Source of the DNA: Sthenelais limicola
Taxonomy: Eukaryota > Annelida > Polychaeta > Phyllodocida > Sigalionidae
Assembly (NCBI GenBank): GCA_942159475.1
Contig: OW804097.1
Location: forward strand, 35,166,298 to 35,230,297
Direction: 5' to 3'
DNA length: 64,000 bases
The first letter of the stretch is position 1; each line of letters opens with the position of its first letter. Below, one piece after another: positions 8,593 through 19,364 of this stretch. Made by a program: the position numbers and the translations under genes. Under the pieces are notes generated by a model that had not been told where the DNA came from, did not search any database, and saw only the letters and a program-made list of their open reading frames with translations.

Positions 8593-10765
8593 ATGTCTAA
8601 TGCATCAGAGGCCACCAGTGGAAAGAGGAGAATAAGGATAAATCGGAATTACGGAATAGCCAATGCCACTTCTTCAGCATCTCTTGGTGCTAGTGGGAAT
8701 GGTTCACCAGGAAAACCCGCAGTGAAAATAGAAACTGGCAGTCCCAATAGCTCCGGGGTCGATACTATTGGAAATGGATCAATCGATACGGTTAAGGAGG
8801 CATGTGAGAAGGAGATGGCATCCCCGCCTCCCAAAGTTAAAAAGGATTCTGCTCGACCAACAACCAGTGTTGTTGATAATTTATTTAAAGATTTTCTTGT
8901 CCAGAAGATGGCTATCATTGAAGAGGAACGAGCACAAATTGAAAAAAACACAGAATTGCGCCGCAAAAAGGCACAGGAAGCCAAATCTGATTCCCATGTA
9001 TCGCCTGAACCCCAAACACAAATTCCAACAGGGCCTGGGCCTTTCAAAGAATTTTTGCTCAAGAAAATGTCTGAGATAGAAGAAGAAAAGAAGAACAATG
9101 AAAAAAATGATAAACCCCTAAATGAACATTCCAATGCAGTGAAGAAAGAGAAGAGTATTATTCCAGAGAAGCCTACCCCAGAATTGTTTGCAGAAAAAAT
9201 GGCTGCCATTGAAAAGGAAACAAAAGAAGCAGAGCTAAAGGCTATCCATATTGCCAAAGAAAAAAGTGATAATGATAAAAAACTCAAACTAATTAAGAAG
9301 CAGAAAAAGCGTGATAAAGAAAGAAGTTACCGTAAGAGATCAAGAACCTCGGAAAGTAGAAGTAGAAGTAGAAGTCGTAGCAAGGATAGCTCTAAAGACA
9401 AAAAGAGGAAACACAAGAATAAACATAAAGATAAGGATAAAGATAGAGATAGAGATAGTCATAGAAATAAAGAACATAGTAAGAACAAAGATAAAGAAAA
9501 AAAGAAAGACCGTACTCATGAAAAATCTAAGGAAAAACACAAATTCTCGACACCAGTGGTAAAAGCTGATGATAAAAGCAAATCTTTGGCACCAGGTTTT
9601 AAAGACGAGAATAAAAGCAAACTTTCTGCACCAGTTCTAAATACTGAGGATAAAGGCAAATCTTTGCCAACAGTTCTAATAACTGAGGATAAAAGCAAAT
9701 CTTTGGCGACAGTTCTCAATACTGAGGATAAAAACAAATCTTTGGCGACAGTTCTAATACCTGAGGATAAAAGCAAATCATTGGCGACAGTTCGAATACC
9801 TGAGGATAAAAGCAAATCTTTGGCAACAGTTCTAATAACTGACGATAAAAGCAAATCTTTGCCAACAGTTCTAAAAGCCGACAGTAAAAGCAAGCCTTCT
9901 GCACTAGTTCTAAATACTGAGAATAAAAGCAAATCATTGGCGACGGTTCTAAAGACTGAGGATAAAAGCAAAACTTTGGTGACAGTTCTAAAGACTGAGG
10001 ATAAAAGCAAATCTTTTACACCAGTTTTCATGGTCAACAATAACAAATCTAATATTTCCGCTGGAGAGACAAATCAACCACAAGAAAGTGATGCTCAACT
10101 TGAAGAACGAACTGAGAAAAATATAAATGTTGAGAACCAGGTTGAAAATGCAGTACCAGTGCAAATAGATAAAGATTCTACATCAACTACCGAAGAACTG
10201 CCTGGGAAAGCCCAAGATCCTATAGACACTGTTTTGAGTAGAAAAGATGCCCTTGTGAAGGAAAAGGTAAATGCTCTTGTTGAGGAAAATCAAAAACTCT
10301 TAAGAGAAAAAGAACACTTGATAAAGGAATTAGAAGAAGCAGAGCGGCAACAGGCATTGAAACTTGCTGCTAAAACAGAACCTAGCAGCAGTGATTCTAG
10401 ACCTAAGGAAGTTAAAGTCAGTGAAATAAAAGTACGAGCCGAGGAATTTGATAGAAAAATATCCAAAGGAGATGACGACAAAGTAACTATAACCTTTTCA
10501 ACAAACGATCCTACTCCAGACAAAAAAGCTCATAGAGATGAAGCAAAACCACTTAGTGATAGTGAATCACATTTTCCCCGTCCCAAGAAACCTGTCGAAG
10601 AAAATGAAGATTTAATGGCGGCCCCACTACTAAAAAGTGTGAGTGATGGAAGTCAGAAGAAAGCGTCGCCTCTAAAACTGGGAATAATAATTTCTCAGAC
10701 CAGTGCGGAGCTGATCCAGTCTGGACGGCGTGTGGACGTTGAAGACAAGCCGCCACTTGAAGATG
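8593..10765 (+). CDS. SR-rich nuclear protein, coding exon 1 (possible SON homologue)
   Basis: 2173 nt, 724 codons plus one base. The ATG (AAAATGTCT) follows a splice acceptor at 8576. Order of features: a Ser/Gly-rich N-terminus; three copies of a short helical motif (LFKDFLVQKMAIIEEE at ~97-112, PFKEFLLKKMSEIEEE at ~150-165, LFAEKMAAIEKE at ~198-209); basic and RS-dipeptide stretch at ~244-265; a K/D/R-rich stretch to ~315; a 13-residue tandem repeat at ~326-487; a coiled coil at ~544-594; and an Ile/Ser-rich segment near 694-714. It ends GAAGATG|GTACTT, phase 1. Overall this is a splicing-speckle-type SR protein. The first motif resembles the N-terminus of vertebrate SON (IFRSFVVSKFREI) and SON also carries long tandem repeats, but the diagnostic G-patch and dsRNA-binding domains would lie beyond the window. 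SRRM-type proteins are the alternative. Confidence 0.8.
9565..10053 (+). repeat. 39-bp coding tandem repeat (~12 units) in the SR-rich protein
   Basis: In-frame repeat of about 13 residues with consensus T-E-D-K-S-K-S-L-A-T-V-L plus one variable residue. Units are clear at the DNA level (GATAAAAGCAAATCTTTGGC). The terminal units are more diverged. The antisense strand is also open across this stretch because of the repeat, but shows no other coding sign. Confidence 0.85.
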
Positions 10766-10802
10766 GTACTTTCTTATTTCTTTTTTTGAACTGTTAACCC
10801 TT

Positions 10803-11806
10803 GGGGACTGTTCATTTTTAACCCCGGTGTAACAGTTCTAAATTACCCCCCTCATCTAATATACCCCCCGGTAATTTAGACCTTAGGTTTAAATTACCCC
10901 CTCTAGGTTTAAATTACCCCCCTTTGTTTCATTGATAATCTTACACCAACACTTCTAAAAGAACATAATTATTGGGAGAGAAGGTCATATCTAATGTTTA
11001 TGGGAAAAAAATTAAAGATCAATGTGAGGGTCTAATAATGAAATGTATTGTAATTCTGTATAATAATCCTTTTTTCTTTTTATTTATTTAAACTGAAAAT
11101 ATTATTGTAACTGAATGACCATGGGAGCTTATTGCAAATAAAAAAGCAAAACAACAAAAATCTATTCAGTTCTGTCTATCAGGCCTGTACTCTATTCATT
11201 TTTTACTTTATTCATTATTACTTTTCTTCTCATAATTAAAAGAATTCATGTTTCAATGGGGGTACATCAGTACTAGATTGGTAACACATACTGGGGGTAT
11301 ATTAGACCTAGGTTTAGTTTCCCCTTTAGGGGTACTTTGAACCTAGTGGGGGTACATTTAACCTAGGTCTAATATACCCCCGGGGGTACATTGAAACTGG
11401 AGGGGGTATATCCAACCTAGGTCTAAAGTACCCCCGGGGGTATATTGGACCTAGGTCAAATGTACCCCCGGTACATTAGACCTAGGTTAGTTATACCGGG
11501 GGGTACACCTGATGGGGGGTACATTAGACCTGCTACACCTGTAAGGGGGGGGGGGAGGAGAATTTTCAGGGGGGGGGGGGCACCTCCAAACTCCAAAGGG
11601 GCGGGGAGGCCATCTTATTTTGCACAGACTAAGAACTACAGTGATGTAGGGCCCGGGGGTCATGACAAGGGAGGGGACAAGAAATTTTGCCCAAGACTTT
11701 TAAGTAAGTGTGTGTGTGTGGGAGGGGTCATACAATTTTGCACAAGAATTTTTCGCAAATTATCCACTCCCCCCGCCCCTTCCCGTGGTTAATTATGAAC
11801 AGTCCC
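10803..11806. mobile_element. Element E copy 1, expanded by a palindromic array
   Basis: Ends GGGACTGTTCATTTTTAACC and GGTTAATTATGAACAGTCCC form ~20-bp imperfect inverted repeats. The right part matches copy 2 at 22532-22892 (AGGAGAATTTTCA, TTTGCACAGACT, CAGAACTACARTGATGTAGG, CATATCATTTTGCA-like). The left two thirds are extra: CCCCC/GGGGG-bearing units around a CCTAGG centre, best preserved as three 34-bp near-palindromes at 11348-11381, 11402-11435 and 11436-11469. Lies just after exon 1 of the SR-rich gene. Confidence 0.7.
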
Positions 11807-12164
11807 TTATTACTTTTCACGGGGAGTTTTACATGAAAGGTGTATTTTTCTGTGTCATCGTATATATTTTTTTTTTTTTTGATTATTATTTTTTTGATTA
11901 TTTTTATTTTTTTAGTCATCGTATATTTTTGTAAATATTTAAGGTCTTTTTATACTTACATGGCAATGGGATAAAACACTTGGCAAATTTGTATATATTG
12001 TCAAATTCTATAAATGACAAAACTAACCAATTTATTTTCTGTCTTGCATGTCCTTGTGGTTACATTCATACACGTATCAAGTGTTGTCTTTAATATTAAC
12101 GAGAGTCTATAGGGGGTCTCTCTCTCGTTGGTCTTATTATATATGCATAAGCAGCATACTAAGT

Positions 12165-12215
12165 TAGGGACAAAAACTTTGATTTGATTTGAAACTACTT
12201 TATTTGCCAAATCAT
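12165..12215 (-). repeat. LINE 3'-tail-like relic
   Basis: Minus strand reads GGCAAATAAAGTAGTTTC followed by AAATCAAATCAAAG: a polyadenylation-like signal and a 5-bp microrepeat tail. The body is 5'-truncated and unrecognised. Confidence 0.4.
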
Positions 12216-12488
12216 TACACATACGAAGGATTGACCAAAGGGTAGACATGCTTCTGGACTAATGTCCAGGTCCTCCAGCCGTTACCAAAGAAAGTTGATA
12301 TTTGATGTAATCTAACAGGAGATAAAATACAGTAAAATAAAATAAAGTAAAGCAGTAGAGCTTTTTCAATGTACACAATATAGTCCTATATACTTAAGAA
12401 TTTACAAATCTTTGTGGATACTTAAAATTGTCCCAGATCATGCTTTTATTTATGATATTTAATTTTTATATTATATATATTTATGCGG

Positions 12489-12521
12489 GGATTGGTTGCT
12501 TTACGCCCTTATCAACACATT
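12489..12521 (+). repeat. Repeat D copy 1 (short fragment)
   Basis: GATTGGTTGCTTTACGCCC followed by TTATCAACACATT, shared with the longer copies at 28818, 44805 and 62246. Confidence 0.65.
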
Positions 12522-12791
12522 CAGTCAAAGCGGCCGCTGGGTTTGGTCAATGGGGCCAATGTTTTTTAAGCAGGGGAAATCTATATTCATTCGCCTCAAA
12601 TGCACACTTGTATATGTTCAAACGGTTTCATTTCGGTACACTCAAATTAATAGTTTTCCAACCGTGCTTATGCCATTTTTTTAATCCAAATAATACATGT
12701 GCTGTGTTAAATTAAACATGATTTGATGAACGGCCGTTTTGACTGTACATGTCTTAGTCGTATACATTATGATTTTGTCTTTCCATGTTAG

Positions 12792-12972
12792 GTGAGATTG
12801 ATGAGAGTAATGACTCGGTATCTGCATCCAGTGGAGTATCCTCCGAGCCTAGCGATGCAGAAACCATGGGATCTAGCTCATCATCCAAGAAGAAACGAAA
12901 GAAAAAATCCAAACATAAAAAGAAAAAGAAAAAGCACAGAAGCGAAAAGAAGCGAGATTCAAAGGATAACGG
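12792..12972 (+). CDS. SR-rich nuclear protein, coding exon 2
   Basis: 181 nt. The acceptor TTTCCATGTTAG|GTGAG completes a Gly codon started in exon 1 (ED-G-EIDESNDS). A Ser-rich acidic segment follows, then a strongly basic run (KKKRKKKSKHKKKKKKHRSEKK is split over 12897-12960) and DSKDN. Ends AACGG|GTGAGT, a consensus donor, phase 2. The basic run is a plausible nuclear localisation signal. Confidence 0.85.
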
Positions 12973-13393
12973 GTGAGTTTGAGTCATTTTGACCTATTTT
13001 TCTCTTATATAATTTCTTTTATAATTATTGAGGCTAGTTTTACAAATAACACAAACACTCGTTCCAGAGAACGGTTTTCGTTGTGTCCAGATACAGAGGC
13101 AAAACATGTACGCCGAAGTTTTAGTTGGATGAACAGGACAAAGATATAATACAATAGTTTGCGATCGAGAAAACCATGCAATATTAAAGTGGTTTACTTT
13201 ATAGAATAATTAAGAGTAATCGATCAGTATAAAAGTTTATTATATGCGCTTTCTATATGAGAGGTGCTATAAGTGGGGTGCTATACAAATATTCATATAG
13301 TACGCATCCTATATGAACTACTTCGTCACCAATTCGGCCACTTTTATGCACTTTTAATAGTTTTATGCACCAAGTTTTATGCCCATATAATAA

Positions 13394-13547
13394 ATATAGA
13401 ATGGAACTCGCCTGCAATAATCGAAACATTTATTGGAATTGATTCGTCCACATAAGCACTCTGCCTACGGCATCGTGCTTATGTGGACGAATCTCGTCCA
13501 ATACATTTTCGATTATTGCCGGCTCGTCCCATTCTCTCTCTATATAT
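13394..13547. repeat. Fold-back element with ~49-bp arms
   Basis: Inner arms ATTCGTCCACATAAGCAC and GTGCTTATGTGGACGAAT are perfect. The outer arms (GCAATAATCGAAA... and ...TTTTCGATTATTGC) are imperfect and extend to the AATGG...CCATT region. The loop is about 15 bp (TCTGCCTACGGCATC). Could form a long hairpin. Confidence 0.75.
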
Positions 13548-15132
13548 AACCACTCCAGGGCCCCCTAGGGACATCAACCAAACCCTTATAGGCAACATCC
13601 CCATTAGTCCCTATACGACCAATGTGGGTTTTTTGTCATAAAACTAGCCACTTTGAAAATAACCTAACACCGAAGAAAGATTAATGCACTTACGCAATGC
13701 ATAATTGTCCATTTAGCTCCCTTAATTGTCTCAGCGGCCCCTACCTACATTCCAGCCTTTAACACATCATGTAATAGTGAAGTGATCGCTTATCAGTAGT
13801 GGTCAAGTGTTTATCTTAATTTTCATGTAGAGTTTTTATTTCTCTTCTGTTACATTGCGATTCTTTTCCAGAATTTCTCTTATAGCAAATGTTACCATTA
13901 TGCACTGTATTGCCATGTGTTCTGTGAAATGGAATAGAGTACATGGATTGATTCCAATGCTAACTATAACCCTAAACCTAACTTGGTCCTAAGTCAGTAC
14001 AGGAACGCTCTAGTTCTTCCAGGCTCCGCTGTGGGGCAGTGCATGTTCCCTCCTGATTGTGTGTCCCTCCTGAACGCACACTGATGTTCTTAGATTCCTC
14101 CAGGGGTCGGCACTTGTAGATCTGCTGAAATATAGTAAATTATAGGTACATACACAGATTAAAGTATATACTATAATCTTTGGTACATAGTTAGGTACAT
14201 TGTTATTTTATGATATTATACGTCTGGTCTTTACATACATTATCTAAAAATTATACACCCCTGTAGTCAAAGACCATCAGGAAGACCAGGAATTTTTTTC
14301 TGAAACATGGCTCCTATTTGTACGACATATTTAGGTACAAATAAAGAATAGTTTGAATTGAATTGAATTGACTGGGGCACGTATTTAAACATACATGAAG
14401 ACATTTTATTTCTTTTCAAATTCATTTGGGGTGGCTGGTGCTTTGGTGACGGATTCAACCATATCAAAATATTGGAACCCATATTTGGAGTATGTTCCTC
14501 TTTATGTGATATAAGATCGTAATGAATGTATTCAGGTAATACCCTCGGTAATAATGTTCAAACGGGATAGTTTTATTTACGAGATATAAGTGTTCAGAAA
14601 CTTCTCCCTTTTTGTGTTGTTCTCGTTTATAACTTACTTTCAAGGTTGGGCTTAATGTATGAGTTCGTTGGCGTAAACAGAAGGTTTGTAGGTTGAGGTA
14701 TTGACGTAGTGTTGATTCCTTGTCAGTTTATTTTTGCAGTCTGAACTCCCCACCTTCGCTAGGTGCATTCCATAAAGCACTGTAGCACCACTACGTGATA
14801 ATATCTAATTATACATTTAAATGCATAAGGCAGAAAACATCGGGAATCAAATATTTGTTGAATTTGCTCATATATTTGCGATTCCATGATACCCGTTCGT
14901 GTGCAGCCTGATTTAGTGTATAAATCACTGCCTTTATTTTTAAATTAAAAAAGAAAATAGACATGCAGCTGCTCCTTAGATATTTATTCCATGTACTCGA
15001 TGCCCTGCCCTCTGGCTCTATATATTTCTGCCTCTTTTTATATGGGTGCGTGAAGATCTAGTTTTAGAGTATTTAGACCAACGCTACCTAGCTACTTCAT
15101 ACAACTGGCATGAACAATTGCGACAGAAATAA
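13548..15132. other. Intronic stretch without recognised gene
   Basis: AT-rich, no exon signal. The only thing recognised is the LINE-tail-like relic at 14335-14368. Confidence 0.5.
14335..14368 (+). repeat. LINE 3'-tail-like relic
   Basis: ACAAATAAAGAATAGTTTG then GAATTGAATTGAATTG: AATAAA plus a 5-bp microrepeat tail. Confidence 0.4.
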
Positions 15133-16187
15133 CACTCTACTAGGTCCAAACCCTCAGATCAGATAAGAATGGTATGTCAGTGATTAGACGCCTACTTCGC
15201 TAATCGGTTTCCTGGCGTAGGACTCGGCGTTCTAATTTGTGGTCTTAATGGAATTGTAATGGCACTTTACGGTTTGAGGCGAGAGGCTTTCCCTTCGTTT
15301 GGAGGGACTCTCTTAAAATAAAGTACCGCCTTCAGTACAATGGTGCCGCAATAGCTTCGTTTATTAAATAAAAACGTACCTGCAGTACAGAAATATCCCT
15401 AGGATCTAATACAACCTTGATAGAAGCATTTGAAACATCCAAAATAGGTTCGATTCAAGATTCATGACTGCCGCCATTTGGGGGAATATTACCCAGAGTC
15501 CTCCTTGATTTTGACGTCATCAAGGCTGAGCCAATCTTGGCTCTATACCGGCCGATTGAGCTGAGGGCGTGGTTGGGTTAAAGTTTGGATGAGGTTTTCC
15601 TCCCTTCAGATCCCTAATAAGCCATTTTCTTTGCTAATAGTGAGTGAGAGAGGTTATAACTAGACTGGTATGGGTTCGTTTGAACTTAGATGGTTTGAAA
15701 TGAACCCTGTATAGTCCCGAAAGTTTTTTGTTATTGTGAGCGATTAATATAGACGGTTTTAGAATGTTGTCAGTTCCGGTTTGGGCCAGATTTGTTTACT
15801 CCTGACAAAACACCTTCTCTTTCATAAAATCACGCTTCAAAAAGTGAAATCTGGCCATGAATAGCATGTAGAGATTCAGATCTAATGAGGACATGCCTAT
15901 TTCTGCTTTATATCATTGCCAAAGTGCCAGTAGGAGGAAAAGCATGACCACGTTGCACTCGCTATGCTAGCATAGAGGCAGGATTCCATCATGAGTGACG
16001 TCATGAGTCCTCCGAAGATGTCTGCCAACATTAAACATCATAATCCAAATTGAAATCCCTCCAGGACTCTTATTATTCACCATATTTATGTTCGAACCTA
16101 GCTGACATTGATTTTACCTCAAGAAGTAGGGATAGGGCTATCATTATACTGAAGGCGGTGCTTCCTTTTAACTCTGGTCCTAGACTG
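15133..16187 (-). mobile_element. MITE B copy 2, split by a TTAA-flanked insertion
   Basis: The left part 15133-15316 runs from CACTCTA to GACTCTCTTAA. The missing terminus (CTCTGGTCCTAGACTG) is found at 16172-16187. The outer flanks are both ATAA (15129-15132 and 16188-16191), the original B target duplication. The gap is filled by element Q. Confidence 0.85.
15317..16167. mobile_element. Element Q: 851-bp TTAA-flanked non-autonomous transposon
   Basis: TTAA at 15313-15316 and 16168-16171 flank imperfect ~25-bp inverted ends AATAAAGTACCGCCTTCAGT and ACTGAAGGCGGTGCTTCCTT. No ORF of note. The TTAA target duplication points to piggyBac- or Kolobok-type transposases acting in trans; which one is not decidable here. 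Confidence 0.8.
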
Positions 16188-16191
16188 ATAA

Positions 16192-16991
16192 GATTGGAAT
16201 GCCCATTTTGTTGGATGTTACTTTAAATGATAATCCAACAACGAATCCCAAATAATGAGATATTTATTGGCTTAGCAGGTGGAGTGAGTAAATGTATTCT
16301 ATTTTGTTCTAACCGTATCATACTGCAAGAGATTATTTCATGATAAAGTGTCTCTACCCTGGAATCGAAAGGTCTCCGGATAATCAATTGTTCTTATCTA
16401 TTCCGAACTTTACCGGATAGAGATGTTGGGAGGGGTGCTGCCAACCGTCTGAGTTTTAGTTAATTTTAACTTGTGACTGTTAAAAATATATAGAGAGTTG
16501 TGAAGTGGAATTTTTCACTTTTTTATTGGACTTAACTGGTCGCCAACGTTTCGGACATTACTGTCCTTCTGCAGGGCCAGTCCAGTAGTGACTAGCCGGA
16601 TAGAAATCATTGATTTATCCATATGTACTTGTTGACGATGAGCTGTCTTAGGATTGCCGGCATAAACACAACAACACACCATAGAAAAATAATGAAAGAT
16701 AAGACATTGCTTGAGGTTCTTACAACACAACTTTACTCAGGTAAGATATATAGCATAATTTTCCGCCACTTTTCGTAGGACGTGAGTCAATGGAAGAAGA
16801 ACCAGGTGGATTGAAGAATGTTTACATTATGACATGGACATTCCAGAGGGAATAGATGTACTCGCTGCTCATTATTCATCACTCCCTCTCTACTGACCTC
16901 ATACAGGGGTTGTGACGGCATGGACAGGAACTAACAACTTGGCCTGGCCTCCATTTATCACGTCTGTAAAGGATAACCCGTGTCTACAATT
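16192..16991. other. Intronic stretch with a Penelope-like motif
   Basis: Mostly unrecognised. Around 16534-16579, AACGTTTCGGACATTACTGT plus CCTTCTGCAGGG resembles the conserved end motif of Penelope-like elements (see findings). Confidence 0.35.
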
Positions 16992-17201
16992 AAAACCCTG
17001 CCCACACTCAGCCGATTTGCCTCCCGATTGCCCCCCGATTTGGGTACCCTGCCCACACTCAGCCGATTTGCCTCCCGATTGCCCCCCGATTTGGGTCTCC
17101 TAGTGAATCCAATGATCTCATTTCAAATCCTGGTTTATGTTATTTCTAAAACATAGACCAGGATTTGAAATGAGATCATAGAATTCACCGGGAGACCAAA
17201 T
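16992..17201. mobile_element. Fold-back element F copy 1
   Basis: The left arm contains CAGCCGATTTGCCTCCCGAT and CCCCCCGATTTGGG, tandemly duplicated (two ~51-bp units, 16996-17097). Then come ATGATCTCATTTCAAATCCT, a short loop, and the inverse AGGATTTGAAATGAGATCAT. The right arm is cut at GGGAGACCAAAT, where B copy 3 begins. Confidence 0.7.
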
Positions 17202-17293
17202 GCGGTCGTAATGGAATTATAATGGCACTTTGTGGTTTGAGGCGAGAGGCTTTCCCTTCGTTTGAAGGGACTCTCAACTTTGGGCCTAGACTG
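17202..17293 (-). mobile_element. MITE B copy 3 (partial)
   Basis: Only the GGCCCAAAG half remains, from GCGGTCGTAATGG to GGGCCTAGACTG. Joined directly to the truncated arm of element F. Confidence 0.85.
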
Positions 17294-17529
17294 CTTCTGT
17301 ATGTAAGATGCCGGGACACACATACAGGTGCATGGACTCGGGTACCTTACGGAGAGGCTGTGAACTATGTCCCCATCCTCTAGGAGGTCCTCACTCAGTG
17401 ACCTTGACCCCTTGACACTACATGTGTCATCTCCTCACCCATGTTATTATTGATTACTCCGCGCATGCGCTCAGAAAGCCCCTGAGGACTGTCAGGGGGA
17501 AATTGCCACCCCAGAATCCAAAAACTCTC

Positions 17530-18252
17530 CCAATAGGGGAGTTGCATGTACGCCATCTTTAATCTATATTCGCATGGAATCATGGGAGTTGTATGTCAAA
17601 ATTACTGAAAACGTTCAATGTTGAGCAGGGAATCTGAACTTTTTTTTTATTGAATATTTATCTGTGCTCCCATGCAAGTAACCATGTCGTATATGATAAT
17701 GCGATAGCAAAAGTGTTTTGGATTTTACACATGATCTATACTGGTTATAATAATTTAGTCACAGAATCAAATCACACACAACCTTACCCAAGGGGGAAAC
17801 CCACAGAATTAAATGAACATCCCATGACCACAGGATCTCCCCAGGACTGAATGCAATATGCCAGACGATTCAAACACACTGCTACGGATGGACAGAATAA
17901 CTGATCCTATCATGTAGATTAACAACTATCATCTTTCCTCTTACACTAATTACTAATTATCTTTACTCATGCACCACTCCTTTCCTTCTATAGTAGTAGG
18001 ACTGCACCTAACAGCCCCTGGCGGAAAATCATGGACAATGCTAAATAATAGCCCCTGTGAGCCTTGTATATCCCTATCACTAAGGGCTGTATAAATATGT
18101 TAAATATAAAAAAAAAAAATCAGCGAAAGTCTTACTGCCTATTTTTTTTCATATTAAAACAATGCTAAATGTTTGTATGTTAGATTTGATCTGAATTCAT
18201 TCCAGCATGCACTGTAACACATGCAAAGTGGCACATGCAAACCCCCTATTAA
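17530..18252. mobile_element. Element C copy 1 (diverged, possibly expanded)
   Basis: Left end CCAATAGGGGAGTTGCATG at 17530. A matching right end CAGCATGCACTGTAACACAT...CCCCTATTA lies at ~18203-18252. The middle is longer than in other copies and not alignable by eye; the two ends could belong to separate copies. Confidence 0.4.
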
Positions 18253-18865
18253 AAAGGGATCTATTCATTTTGGGGCAACTTTTTGGAAAGGTTTCTATAA
18301 AAATAGGTTTTATTTTATCTATATGTCTTCATATTATAGAGATATTACATTTTATGAATCGTGAATATCCTTGTCATGAATTGTTTCTCCTTGAAATTCC
18401 ATTTCCCATGGCTCTATTCTTTTCCGGAAGTAGTTGTTCTTACATACTCCGTGAAGAAAAATTGTTACCTATCATTTAATGTATTTTTTTATTATTTAAT
18501 AGTAGAGACGGAAGTCAACTCAACTGAAAAAAAACTCGTATTATTTCTATTTCAGCTTTATTACGCATTTCGCCTTTAGTTTTGACTTCTTTTTCTTATT
18601 AATTAGTTGATGACAGGCGTAATTGCGATACCTTACCATGGTCGTTGATTACTTGTCAGAATCGTGTTAGAGATATGTACATTTCTACCAGGCAGACTTT
18701 CAGGCGGCACTATTTGGGTAAAAAATAACTTTTCATGTTGAAAATCTATACCTAACCCAAATCATAGTGAATGTAGATAAATACGATCTCAACAGTTTAT
18801 CATAACTTTATTTTTTTCTGTCATCCTTGAAGTATATACTCTTTATATTTTTCTCACGAATATAA

Positions 18866-19102
18866 GGGTCAGATCGTCAGAAAAAGTACACTAGGCAGCT
18901 CTAACCATTTAGTAAATTCTGCTAAATTAGGCGGAAAAATGATGAATACTAGCTATATTTGACTATTATAATTTTGTATCGCGTTGATTTAATGTATCTG
19001 TTTGGCTATGCTAAACTGCATTTTGAAGCTCATTTCTGTCTTAAATGTGGGTTATTTGAGAGGATTGGTGAAGGTGAATTGTATTTTCTGAGGATCTGAC
19101 CC
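18866..19102 (+). mobile_element. MITE A copy 4
   Basis: Subtype II, ~237 bp; tip GGGTCAGATCGTCAG. Confidence 0.88.
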
Positions 19103-19232
19103 GCAAAATTCTTAACTGAAGATGCGTGGGATCCGTAATACAATCCATTTACTACCTGTAATTTTACTGTTGGTATTGACAGCAAATTTAGGGTCCATTT
19201 AATGACTCGGGTGGTAACACAATCCTAATATA

Positions 19233-19341
19233 TCATGTACACTCTATACGCGACCTGTAGGCAGTAAACATCAGAACCCTCTAGTGTTAACTCTATGGCA
19301 CGCCGCTGCCTACAGGACGAGTATAGAGTGTACACAGGCAC
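19233..19341. repeat. Small fold-back, ~28-bp arms
   Basis: GTACACTCTATACGCGACCT plus GTAGGCAG is inverted as CTGCCTACAGGACGAGTATA plus GAGTGTAC, ~45-bp loop. No other copy seen in the window. Confidence 0.65.
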
Positions 19342-19364
19342 GAGGTTGAGTCCATTAGATATCT

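Larger units (their letters stand above)
10766..12791 (+). other. Intron 1 of the SR-rich gene
   Basis: From GTACTT to TTTCCATGTTAG. Holds element E copy 1 with its palindromic array, a poly(T)/AT-rich stretch at 11860-11930, a LINE-tail-like relic near 12165-12215 (minus) and a short piece of repeat D at 12489-12521. No extra exon recognised. Confidence 0.75.

Noticed and set aside
8649..9287. Antisense open frame of 212 codons in exon 1
   Set aside because: Shadow of a lysine/serine-rich plus-strand frame; no recognisable protein.
9516..10046. Antisense open frame of 176 codons opposite the SR-rich exon
   Set aside because: Arises from the 39-bp coding tandem repeat; the plus frame is the coding one, with splice-phase support.
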